Origin: CAYHZL01 sp964361075
GTDB taxonomy: Bacteria > Bacteroidota > Ignavibacteria > UBA10030 > UBA8401
DNA: 17,439 nt
NCBI GenBank assembly: GCA_964361075.1
Contig: CAYHZL010000059.1
Span: 1 to 17,439 of the forward strand
Reading direction: 5' to 3'
Shown here: positions 1-6,568 of the stretch, one piece after another
Position numbering within the stretch: the first letter of the stretch is position 1
Layout: every line of letters starts with the position of its first letter
Position numbers and translations under genes: made by a program
Notes under the pieces: model-generated
What the model was told of the DNA's origin: nothing
Seen by the model: only the letters and a program-made list of their open reading frames with translations
Databases searched by the model: none

Positions 1-55
1 CCCTCCCCTAAAAGGGGAGGGATAAAGGGTGGGGTTGTTTTCGCTGAGTAGTTAC
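1..55. repeat. Right end of a dispersed MITE-like element (partial copy)
   Basis: This stretch matches 15053-15107 at 51 of 55 positions (my count), including the terminal CGCTGAGTAGTTAC at 42-55. It opens with a perfect hairpin, CCCTCCCC/GGGGAGGG with a TAAAA loop (1-21). The rest of the element would lie to the left of the window. The end of the element overlaps the stop codon of the membrane-protein gene beside it. On the minus strand the hairpin lies just downstream of that gene and might act on its transcript end, but no clear U-run is visible inside the window. Confidence 0.8.
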
Positions 56-750
56 AAAATTTTTATGATTTCAAAACAAGCATAAGCTGTGCCGCTCAGT
101 ACGATAACAATACTAAGCATTGCTCTTGAAAATGTCGTTCGTTGTTCCATCCGCACACCAAGAGTTGCAAGAAGTATCGACCACACTACCGCCATTCCAT
201 CAAGACCAATCAGCACGCTGTACACTTCGGGTTTCACATCAAACGGATGCGGGTTCGTTGAAAAAAATATTGAACCAAGTGTCGCTAATTCCAACGGCAA
301 TATAAATACAACTGATAGCATGATTGGTACAAACGACCAGCTAAGAATTGCAAGTGTATTTCTAATTGTTCCTTTTCCATGTACAATTGATAAAAGCCAA
401 TGAACAGCGTACGTCATTACAAATAAAAGCGGAAACCCCACAACACATCCACTAAGAATTCCAATCGCCATTATGTAAAAAACATTCTCAAGACGATCGC
501 CAATATGTATTCCCCACAGCATTGCGAATGCTGCTGCAATGCCTCCAAACATTGTTAACAGGAAAATGTAATTTTTTTGTTCAGCAAGAATTATTTTCTT
601 ACACGCAGCAGTCGGGCTTTCAATAAGCAACCAAACCGTAGAAAATAAATTTAGATTGGGCACGCGTTCTTGAATGTTACTACCACACGACGTGCATCGG
701 AGAAGCAAATCGTCATTATTAACCGAGCACACTGGACATTGAATCATCAT
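52..750 (-). CDS. Zinc-ribbon, multi-pass Yip1-like membrane protein
   Basis: A protein of 232 residues if started at the ATG at 750 (a second ATG follows directly). An upstream in-frame ATG at 768 would put a few extra residues before the zinc ribbon and is less likely. The N-terminus has a CPVC and a CTSCG pair, a short zinc ribbon of the kind that precedes many bacterial membrane proteins. After it come about five hydrophobic segments. The overall pattern resembles the Yip1 family of integral membrane proteins, whose bacterial role is unknown. The start has no Shine-Dalgarno sequence, but a Bacteroidota-type promoter sits directly in front of it. The last codons run into a repeat element: the TAA stop is part of the element's conserved end (GTAACTACTCAGCG read on this strand), so the native C-terminus may have been altered. 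Zinc-ribbon assignment is firm; Yip1 membership is probable. Confidence 0.65.
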   Translation of the reverse strand: MMIQCPVCSVNNDDLLLRCTSCGSNIQERVPNLNLFSTVWLLIESPTAACKKIILAEQKNYIFLLTMFGGIAAAFAMLWGIHIGDRLENVFYIMAIGILSGCVVGFPLLFVMTYAVHWLLSIVHGKGTIRNTLAILSWSFVPIMLSVVFILPLELATLGSIFFSTNPHPFDVKPEVYSVLIGLDGMAVVWSILLATLGVRMEQRTTFSRAMLSIVIVLSGTAYACFEIIKIL

Positions 751-757
751 TGCACGA

Positions 758-788
758 CAAAAATACAAAGAAATGCTTTTCTTTGCAA
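758..788 (-). promoter_or_regulatory. Candidate Bacteroidota-type promoter for the membrane-protein gene
   Basis: On the minus strand, TTG (786-788) is followed after 20 nt by TATTTTTG (758-765), matching the Bacteroidota -33/-7 pattern TTTG-N19-21-TAnnTTTG. The -7 box ends 7 nt before the ATG at 750, so the transcript would have almost no leader. This is pattern matching only. Confidence 0.4.
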
Positions 789-805
789 TGAAATTTGATG
801 GCGAT

Positions 806-2176
806 TTATAATGGTTTAAATTGCGCGGTAAAGTGTCGTAATTGCGGCGCTTCGTACGTTATTGTATAGCCGCGAAGAGAATTTTTATTTTTCAAAACTT
901 CAAGAACGCATTCAACAACATAATCTATGTGGCTTTGCGTGTACACTCTTCTGGGAATTGCTAAACGAACAAGTTCCATTGGCGGAGAGAGAAGATTTTT
1001 ATTCGCATCATATTTTCCAAACATCACGCTTCCAATTTCAACAGAGCGAATGCCGCCAACTTTATACAGTTCGCACACAATTGCTTGCCCGGGATATTGG
1101 TGCGGCGGAATGTGCGGCAAAAAATTTTTTGCATCAATATAAATTGCATGACCTCCGGGCGGCTGAATTATTGGAACGCCGGCTTCACTGATTTTATTTC
1201 CGAGATATTCAACTGAACGCAATCTGTATGTGAGATAATGTTCATCCAACACTTCGTCCAAACCTTGGGCGATAGCTTCTAAATCTCGTCCCGACAATCC
1301 GCCGTATGTTGGAAACCCTTCTGTAACAATTAAAAGATTGCGTGCATTCATCGCAAGAGCATCATTATTGATCGCAAGAAATCCGCCCATATTTACAATC
1401 GCATCTTTCTTTGCACTCATTGTAGCGCCATCAGCATACGAAAACATTTCTTGTACGATTTCCTTTACCGGTTTTTCGGCGTAGCCCCTTTCTCTCTTTT
1501 TGATGAAGAATGCATTTTCTGCAAAACGACAAGCATCTAAAAAAAGCGGGATATTATATTTCTTCAGCACTTTTTTTGTTTCTCGAATATTCTCCATCGA
1601 AACAGGTTGACCGCCGCCGGAATTATTTGTTATCGTGATGAAACAAACTGGAATATGTTCCGCTCCTGTTTCTTTAATAAATTTTTCCAGCGCAGGAATA
1701 TTCATATTGCCTTTGAAGTCAGCAATAAGTTCTGGGCGCGTCCCTTCTTCCGTTGGAAAATCCACTGCCACTGCACCCGAAAATTCCACATTGGCGCGTG
1801 TCGTATCGAAATGTGTATTGTTGGGAATATAGTTGCCGGCTCCGCCGATAATAGAAAATAAAATTTTTTCTGCTGCGCGTCCTTGGTGTGTCGGAATAAT
1901 ATGTTTCAATCCGGTGAGTTCACGTACTTTGCTTTCGAATCGAAAAAAACTTCGAGCGCCGGCATACGATTCATCACCATCCATCATTCCCGCCCATTGT
2001 TTCGAACTCATTGCAGAAGTACCGCTGTCTGTCAGTAAATCGATGAGAACATCCGCCGCGCGAATTAAGAAAGGATTGTAGTGAGCTTCACGTAACACAA
2101 CAATCCGTTCTTCCACAGTAGTAAAATTAATTGGCTCAACAGATTTAATTTTGAACGGCTCGATGATTGTTTTCAT
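806..2176 (-). CDS. tnaA: Tryptophanase (tryptophan indole-lyase)
   Basis: A 456-residue PLP-dependent beta-eliminating lyase of the tryptophanase/tyrosine phenol-lyase family, collinear with Citrobacter tyrosine phenol-lyase (also 456 residues). The SAKKDA motif puts the PLP lysine at K257, and the family motifs IDLLTDSGT (46-54), PTHQGR (95-100) and EGFPTYGG (286-293) are intact. Residues that separate the two activities are tryptophanase-like: D124 (Thr in the phenol-lyase), V379 and I381 (Met and Arg in the phenol-lyase) and H448 (Phe in the phenol-lyase). The predicted reaction is L-tryptophan to indole, pyruvate and ammonia in the cytoplasm. It is the last gene of a cluster with apt (15-nt gap) and echA. 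No tnaC-like leader or tryptophan permease lies beside it, unlike the E. coli tna operon. The start is an ATG preceded by a weak ribosome-binding region. I read the family from sequence; the specificity call is inferred from aligned residues. Confidence 0.9.
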   Translation of the reverse strand: MKTIIEPFKIKSVEPINFTTVEERIVVLREAHYNPFLIRAADVLIDLLTDSGTSAMSSKQWAGMMDGDESYAGARSFFRFESKVRELTGLKHIIPTHQGRAAEKILFSIIGGAGNYIPNNTHFDTTRANVEFSGAVAVDFPTEEGTRPELIADFKGNMNIPALEKFIKETGAEHIPVCFITITNNSGGGQPVSMENIRETKKVLKKYNIPLFLDACRFAENAFFIKKRERGYAEKPVKEIVQEMFSYADGATMSAKKDAIVNMGGFLAINNDALAMNARNLLIVTEGFPTYGGLSGRDLEAIAQGLDEVLDEHYLTYRLRSVEYLGNKISEAGVPIIQPPGGHAIYIDAKNFLPHIPPHQYPGQAIVCELYKVGGIRSVEIGSVMFGKYDANKNLLSPPMELVRLAIPRRVYTQSHIDYVVECVLEVLKNKNSLRGYTITYEAPQLRHFTAQFKPL

Positions 2177-2191
2177 ACATCAAAAGTTAAT

Positions 2192-2713
2192 TTATTCACT
2201 ATCATATTGAACTAAAGAAAAAATATTGTACTTCGAAAGTTTAAACCGCGGTTGAAGAAAAGATAATTCAATAATAAATGAAAGTGAGACAATGTTGCCG
2301 TCCAATTTTTCTATCAGCGAACACGCCGCGCCAATGGTTCCACCGGTTGCAAGCAAATCATCGTGCAACAATACTCGTTCGCCTTTGGCAATTGCATCCG
2401 TATGCAATTCCATTGCATCGGTTCCGTATTCCAGTTGATACTCTTGTTTAATTTTTGCTGAAGGCAATTTGCCCGGCTTACGAATCGGCACAAAGCCGAC
2501 ACCAAGTTTGTATGCTAATGCAGCGCCAAGAATAAATCCGCGCGATTCGATGCCGACAACTTTTTGAATACCGGCATTTTTATATTGCTCGTACAACGAA
2601 TCAATACAAAATTGCAACGCCTCTTTATTTTGCAACACTGTTGTAATGTCGCGGAACATAATTCCTTTTTTCGGAAAATCAGGAACATTGCGTATCACGG
2701 AAACGAGATTCAT
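2192..2713 (-). CDS. apt: Adenine phosphoribosyltransferase
   Basis: A 173-residue cytoplasmic purine-salvage enzyme converting adenine plus PRPP to AMP and pyrophosphate. Visible hallmarks are the N-terminal IRNVPDFPKKGIMFRDIT segment (7-24), GIESRGFILG (54-63), the RKPGKLP flexible region (78-84) and the PRPP-binding VLLHDDLLATGGT (114-126). An upstream in-frame ATG at 2794 would add 27 residues that lie inside echA and match nothing in the family. The ATG at 2713 gives the usual length and has GGTGA five bases upstream. It begins 4 nt after the echA stop, and tnaA follows 15 nt after its own stop, so the three genes are probably co-transcribed. The metabolic link to the neighbours is not obvious. 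Confidence 0.95.
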   Translation of the reverse strand: MNLVSVIRNVPDFPKKGIMFRDITTVLQNKEALQFCIDSLYEQYKNAGIQKVVGIESRGFILGAALAYKLGVGFVPIRKPGKLPSAKIKQEYQLEYGTDAMELHTDAIAKGERVLLHDDLLATGGTIGAACSLIEKLDGNIVSLSFIIELSFLQPRFKLSKYNIFSLVQYDSE

Positions 2714-2717
2714 AATT

Positions 2718-3497
2718 TCACCAAATATTTTTTTCTTTGTTGATAAAAGCACTGATCCCTTTTTTACAATCTTCAGACATGCGCACAACAGCATTCATGT
2801 TGGAAGCAAATTCAAGTGCATCATTTATATTCATGCTGCCAATTGTTGACAACATTTCTTTTATTAAGCCCATCGAAGAATTACTGCTTCCGTTACAAAG
2901 CGCTTGCGAAATTTCAGTAACACGAGTATCCAGAGTATCTGCATCAACAACTTCATTCACCAAACCAATGGAAAGCGCTTGATGTGCAGAAAGAATATTT
3001 CCTGTCAACACTAACTCGCGCGCCTTTGCTTCACCAATTCTTTTTACCAGAAACGGTAGAACGATTGCCGGAATAAAACCAATTTTCACTTCCGTGTAAC
3101 CGAATGTTGCAGCACTTGATGCAATAATAATATCGCATACTGTAGCAAGTCCACATCCGCCTGCAATAGCCGGACCGTTTACTTTTGCTATAATTGGTTT
3201 TCGCAATGTGTACATGAGTTGAAATAATCTCATGAGCGATTTCGAGTCATCTAAGTTTTGGTTGAAATCGTAGTGAGAAAGTTTTTGAAGATATTCCAAA
3301 TCTGCACCGGCGCAGAAAATAGAATTATGTCCGGTGAGAACAATAACTTTTACAGCGGTGTCTTTCGATGCGGCAACAATCGCAGAGGTGAGTTCTTGAA
3401 TAACAATATCATCAAGAGCATTGCGTTTTTCCGGACGATGCATTGTGATTGTGCAAATGCGTTCTTGCACCGAATACAAAATTTTAGAATAACTCAT
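2718..3497 (-). CDS. Enoyl-CoA hydratase/isomerase family protein, methylglutaconyl-CoA-hydratase-like
   Basis: A 259-residue crotonase-fold protein. The oxyanion-hole segments FCAGADLEYL (61-70) and NGPAIAGGCGLATVCD (107-122) and the FGYTEVKIGFIP stretch (132-143) are clear. Classical enoyl-CoA hydratase uses two glutamates. Here the second is kept (E136), but the first, usually in GGxxE, is a glycine (G116 in GGCGLA). That pattern and the TEVKIGFIPAIV segment recall Bacteroidota proteins annotated as methylglutaconyl-CoA hydratase of leucine breakdown, although no other leucine-degradation gene is in the window. It leads the echA-apt-tnaA cluster and is preceded by a 16-bp palindrome 37 bp upstream of its start. 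The start region has no strong Shine-Dalgarno sequence. Fold is certain; the acyl-CoA substrate is not. Confidence 0.8.
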   Translation of the reverse strand: MSYSKILYSVQERICTITMHRPEKRNALDDIVIQELTSAIVAASKDTAVKVIVLTGHNSIFCAGADLEYLQKLSHYDFNQNLDDSKSLMRLFQLMYTLRKPIIAKVNGPAIAGGCGLATVCDIIIASSAATFGYTEVKIGFIPAIVLPFLVKRIGEAKARELVLTGNILSAHQALSIGLVNEVVDADTLDTRVTEISQALCNGSSNSSMGLIKEMLSTIGSMNINDALEFASNMNAVVRMSEDCKKGISAFINKEKNIW

Positions 3498-3533
3498 AGG
3501 CGGTAGTGTTATGTGAAACTATGCTGAAAAATA

Positions 3534-3549
3534 TGCAAAATGTTTTGCA
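3534..3549. promoter_or_regulatory. 16-bp perfect palindrome, possible operator for the echA-apt-tnaA cluster
   Basis: TGCAAAATGTTTTGCA is a perfect dyad (7+2+7) located 37 bp upstream of the echA-like start codon, in an otherwise simple A/T-rich leader. Spacing and symmetry suit a dimeric repressor such as a TetR- or GntR-type regulator, but no such regulator gene is in the window. A short RNA hairpin is the alternative reading. Confidence 0.35.
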
Positions 3550-3585
3550 GAAAGAAAAACAAAAAATCTTTTTCAAATAAAGCAG

Positions 3586-3725
3586 CCCCGCAGTACCGCA
3601 AGGCGGGACGGGGAATTCTCTTGTTACTCCCGAATGCTTTTATCGGGAGTCCATCAGAGTTTTAATGGATTCCCGCTTAAAACATGCGGGAATGACGAAG
3701 CAAGCTTCGGGGTATCGAACCCGAA
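3586..3725. repeat. REP-like hairpin array I
   Basis: Most of the 307-bp gap between echA and glnN is a row of GC-rich inverted repeats in AT-rich surroundings. They are CCCCG/CGGGG with an inner CCGC/GCGG (3586-3613), ACTCCCGA/TCGGGAGT with a 9-nt loop (3626-3650), ATTCCCGC/GCGGGAAT with a 9-nt loop (3669-3693), and CGAAGC-AA-GCTTCG overlapping TTCGGG/CCCGAA (3696-3725). The last two units match units of the array at 13151-13264, one of them inverted. No ORF is convincing here. The rest of the gap holds the upstream palindrome and the glnN terminator. Confidence 0.8.
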
Positions 3726-3747
3726 AAGGAATAAACACAGAGTACAT

Positions 3748-3784
3748 AAAAAAACCTATACAGTCGCAACAACTGTATAGGTTT
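3748..3784 (-). terminator. Rho-independent terminator of glnN
   Basis: A 12-bp perfect stem (3752-3763 with 3773-3784, core CCTATACAG/CTGTATAGG) with a 9-nt loop is followed on the minus strand by a run of seven T (3748-3754, partly in the stem). It lies 21 bp past the glnN stop codon, in the right orientation to end the asnC-glnN transcript. Confidence 0.9.
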
Positions 3785-3804
3785 CAGTATGAAGAAAGAA
3801 ATGT

Positions 3805-5931
3805 TTACAAGCTTGCAAGCATATCTTTGTATTGCGGTACAGGCCAATGTTTACGTGCAACTATTTTTTCGAGGTTATCAACTAAGGCACGCACTTTTTC
3901 AGAATGTTCTTTCACAACAAGAAACGCCTCACCTTTTTTCGCGATATCGCTCTTCGTTTCTGCAGCAGCAAGACTTTTTTCAAGTGCAGTATGTGCATTT
4001 TGTAATGCAGCAAGGTCTGCTGAAATAAGTTTTACTAATGCCGTCAATGATTTTGCAGCTTTATCACCTTTGCCAAGTGTTTGTTTTAAGCCTGCAATTG
4101 ATGCAGATAATTCAGTAATATATTTTGAAGTGCCTGGAACAAAAAGTGTTACAGCCATGTCCATGGTAACTTTCGCTTCAATATCAATTTGTTTGATATA
4201 ATTTTCCAAATCAATATGGTAACGCGAATCAAGTTCACGTTCGGTTAACACTTTATACGCACCGAATAATTGAACTGCTTCTTTGCTGTGAATAGCTTTC
4301 AGCGCTTCCGGTGTGGATTTGATGTTCGGCAATCCGCGTCTCTTTGCTTCTTTCTGCCACTCAGCAGAATAACCATCACCTTCAAAAAGAACTTTTTTGG
4401 AAACCTTGTACATCTCACGCACCACATTAATTACTGCGGAGTTAAAATCTTTTCCTTTCGCTAATTCATTTTCAATTGCTGTGCGTGCCTGATCAAATTG
4501 ATCAGCAACAGCCGTATTCAGTACGGTAATTGCAGTGGATGAAGTTTGGGAAGAACCAACTGCGCGGAATTCAAATTTATTACCGGTAAATGCAAATGGT
4601 GAAGTTCTATTTCTATCAGTATTATCTTTTTTAATTTCCGGAATTTTATCAATGCCTACTGAAAGCCATGCTTGATCATTTGTATTTGTCGTCTGACCTT
4701 TTTCTAAATCATTCAACACTCGTGTTAATGATTCACCAAGGAAGACAGAAATAATTGCCGGCGGCGCTTCGTTCGCACCAAGGCGATGATCATTTGCCGC
4801 AGATGCAACTGCTGAACGTAAAATTTTTGCATTGTCGTACACCGCTTTAATAATAGAAATCAGCAATACTAAAAATTGTAAATTTGATTGCGGCGTATTG
4901 CCGGGATTTAAAAGATTTTCACCAGTATCAGTACCAATCGCCCAGTTACTATGTTTACCACTTCCATTGATGTGGGCAAAAGGTTTTTCATGTAACAAGA
5001 CAGCTAAATTGTGGCGTTGCGCAACGCGATCCATCAAGTCCATAATAATTTGATTATGATCTACTGCGATGTTTGTGTCTTCATAAATCGGTGCAACTTC
5101 AAATTGATTTGGAGCGACTTCATTGTGACGAGTTTTCAAAGGGATGCCTAACTTATACGATTCCTCTTCTATCTCTGTCATAAACGCAAAAGCACGTTCA
5201 GGAATATTTCCAAAATATTGATCTTCCAATTGCTGATGTTTTGCCGGTGCAATGCCGAACAATGTTCTACCGGTTGCACTAATATCCGGACGAGCTTTGT
5301 AATATGAACGATCGATTAAAAAATATTCTTGTTCAATTCCAAGTGTAGAAAATACGCGCTTCGCCGGATTATTAAAAAATTTCAAGAGCGCCAATGTGGA
5401 ATCGTTCAATGCTTTTGCTGAACGAATCAACGGTAATTTTTTATCAAGTGTTTCGCCGGTGTAAGAAATAAAAATACTTGGGATGCAAAGCGTATTGCCG
5501 TGCGGATATTCCAAAACAAATGCCGGACTTGTCGGATCCCAAATCGTGTACCCTCGTGCTTCAAATGTTGAACGAATACCGCCCGAAGGAAATGAAGACG
5601 CATCCGGTTCGCCTTGAATAAGTTGCTTCCAAGAAAATGATTCTACTACTTTGCCGTCTTCAGCATGTTCAATAAACGAGTCGTGTTTCTCTGCTGTGAA
5701 ACCTGTCATTGGTTGAAACCAATGCGTATAGTGTGTACAACCTTTTGAGATTGCCCAATCTTTCATTGCAATCGCAACGACGTTCGCAGTATCTCTGTCT
5801 AATTTTTCTTCTTTCTGAATAACATTTTGAACTTTTTTAAAGGAAGCATCGGGAAGCATTTGCTTCATTCGTTCTAAAGTAAAAAGGTTATCGCCAAAAT
5901 ATGATGAAACGAGTTTTACAGTTTTTGCCAT
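3805..5931 (-). CDS. glnN: Type III glutamine synthetase
   Basis: A 708-residue type III glutamine synthetase, close to the ~730 residues of Bacteroides GlnN and far longer than type I enzymes. It makes glutamine from glutamate, ammonia and ATP in the cytoplasm. Visible features are the type III N-terminal region with ASSFPSGGIRSTFEARGY (111-128), the metal-binding GIEQEYF (198-204), HNEVAPNQFEVAP (269-281), and EKPFAHINGSGKHSNW (315-330), which carries the substrate-binding loop. The C-terminal extension specific to type III is present (about 560-708), with a helical, Ala/Lys-rich section. The ATG has AGGAG nine bases upstream. It follows an Lrp/AsnC regulator by 21 bp and is ended by its own terminator, so the two genes form a compact unit. 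Regulation by amino-acid or nitrogen status through the neighbouring regulator is an inference. Confidence 0.97.
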   Translation of the reverse strand: MAKTVKLVSSYFGDNLFTLERMKQMLPDASFKKVQNVIQKEEKLDRDTANVVAIAMKDWAISKGCTHYTHWFQPMTGFTAEKHDSFIEHAEDGKVVESFSWKQLIQGEPDASSFPSGGIRSTFEARGYTIWDPTSPAFVLEYPHGNTLCIPSIFISYTGETLDKKLPLIRSAKALNDSTLALLKFFNNPAKRVFSTLGIEQEYFLIDRSYYKARPDISATGRTLFGIAPAKHQQLEDQYFGNIPERAFAFMTEIEEESYKLGIPLKTRHNEVAPNQFEVAPIYEDTNIAVDHNQIIMDLMDRVAQRHNLAVLLHEKPFAHINGSGKHSNWAIGTDTGENLLNPGNTPQSNLQFLVLLISIIKAVYDNAKILRSAVASAANDHRLGANEAPPAIISVFLGESLTRVLNDLEKGQTTNTNDQAWLSVGIDKIPEIKKDNTDRNRTSPFAFTGNKFEFRAVGSSQTSSTAITVLNTAVADQFDQARTAIENELAKGKDFNSAVINVVREMYKVSKKVLFEGDGYSAEWQKEAKRRGLPNIKSTPEALKAIHSKEAVQLFGAYKVLTERELDSRYHIDLENYIKQIDIEAKVTMDMAVTLFVPGTSKYITELSASIAGLKQTLGKGDKAAKSLTALVKLISADLAALQNAHTALEKSLAAAETKSDIAKKGEAFLVVKEHSEKVRALVDNLEKIVARKHWPVPQYKDMLASL

Positions 5932-5952
5932 AATGTGTGGCTCCTATAATTG

Positions 5953-6411
5953 TTATTTTGTTTTGTTGATTTTCAAATTTGTAGTTTCTTTAAATGTAGA
6001 AAGAACAACCGATGTGCTTGTATTAAAAACACCGCTCCATGCCTGAATTTTAGAAAGTAACTTTTCAAGTGAAGCTGTATTTTCCGTACGAATTTTAATG
6101 AGATGAGTTCCACTACCTGTAATAGAATGGACTTCGAGAATTTCCTCATTCGCTTGTGCATGTTCAAGAAAAGAAGGATAATGTTTTGATGAATCGACGG
6201 TTACTGTAATAAACGCCGTAATATCTTTTCCCATTTTTTTTGAATTAAGGATTGTAGTATATCCTTTAATAATATCATGCTCTTCAAGTTTCCGTAACCT
6301 CTCGCTTATGGATGGAATACTCAGTCCTACAGCTAAAGCAAGATCATTCCTTCGTGTTCGTCCATTTTTTTGCAGCAAATCAAGAATTGCCATATCAATA
6401 TCATCTAACAT
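5953..6411 (-). CDS. Lrp/AsnC-family transcriptional regulator
   Basis: A 152-residue protein with the family layout: an N-terminal winged helix-turn-helix (MLDDIDMAILDLLQKNGR, then roughly 20-45 with SIPSISERLRKLEE) and a C-terminal RAM ligand-binding domain (about 65-140, with the conserved GSGTHLIKI turn at 100-107). Such proteins form dimers or octamers and respond to amino acids. It is directly upstream of glnN and in the same direction, which suggests it controls glutamine synthesis and itself. The ATG has a good GAGGAA ribosome-binding site six bases upstream. A sigma-70-like promoter and an AT-rich 15-bp dyad lie in its leader. The effector cannot be read from sequence; glutamine or another amino acid is a guess. 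Confidence 0.93.
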   Translation of the reverse strand: MLDDIDMAILDLLQKNGRTRRNDLALAVGLSIPSISERLRKLEEHDIIKGYTTILNSKKMGKDITAFITVTVDSSKHYPSFLEHAQANEEILEVHSITGSGTHLIKIRTENTASLEKLLSKIQAWSGVFNTSTSVVLSTFKETTNLKINKTK

Positions 6412-6440
6412 CGGGTATTCCTCATTTATTCCTTAATTAT

Positions 6441-6455
6441 TTAATAATTTATTAA
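6441..6455. promoter_or_regulatory. AT-rich 15-bp dyad, candidate Lrp/AsnC operator
   Basis: TTAATAATTTATTAA is a perfect inverted repeat (7+1+7) in the leader of the regulator gene, just downstream of the predicted transcription start. Lrp-family sites are typically 15-bp dyads with an A/T core, so autoregulation is plausible. The region is AT-rich overall, which raises the chance of a fortuitous dyad. Confidence 0.4.
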
Positions 6456-6467
6456 TTACGCATTAAC

Positions 6468-6496
6468 AATATAAGGTTAGTGTAGAATATTGTCAA
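6468..6496 (-). promoter_or_regulatory. Sigma-70-like promoter of the asnC-glnN operon
   Basis: On the minus strand TTGACA (6491-6496) and TATATT (6468-6473) are separated by exactly 17 bp. The predicted start near 6461 leaves a leader of about 50 nt before the ATG at 6411. The site sits between the nagA terminator and the regulator gene, where an operon promoter is needed. Confidence 0.7.
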
Positions 6497-6511
6497 CTTA
6501 TTTTAAAATTG

Positions 6512-6542
6512 AAAAAGGCGAAAGAAATAATCCTTTCGCCTT
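6512..6542 (-). terminator. Rho-independent terminator downstream of nagA
   Basis: AAGGCGAAAG (6515-6524) pairs perfectly with CTTTCGCCTT (6533-6542) across an 8-nt loop, and the minus-strand product continues into TTTTTC. It is 26 bp past the nagA stop and immediately precedes the asnC promoter, so it separates the two transcription units. Confidence 0.9.
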
Positions 6543-6568
6543 GAACACATTTATTTTAAGAAAAAAAT

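Noticed and set aside
769..805. A terminator between tnaA and the membrane-protein gene
   Set aside because: The AAAGAAA/TTTCTTT pairing near 768-785 is A/T only, short and without a proper T-run, and it overlaps the candidate promoter.
806..2176. Tyrosine phenol-lyase as the identity of the PLP lyase
   Set aside because: The discriminating positions D124, V379, I381 and H448 match tryptophanase, not the phenol-lyase.
2192..2204. The 13-mer TTTATTCACTATC occurs both at the end of apt (near 2193-2205) and upstream of dxs (near 13124-13136)
   Set aside because: One copy is inside coding sequence and the context differs on both sides, so chance similarity in AT-rich DNA is likely.
2714..2794. 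An N-terminal extension of apt by 27 residues
   Set aside because: The extension overlaps the echA coding region, is unlike Apt proteins, and the internal ATG at 2713 has a ribosome-binding site and gives the usual length.
3665..4201. A plus-strand frame of 178 codons
   Set aside because: It runs through the REP array and terminator and then antisense through the 3' end of glnN. Its composition is low in domain-like patterns, so it is a shadow of glnN.
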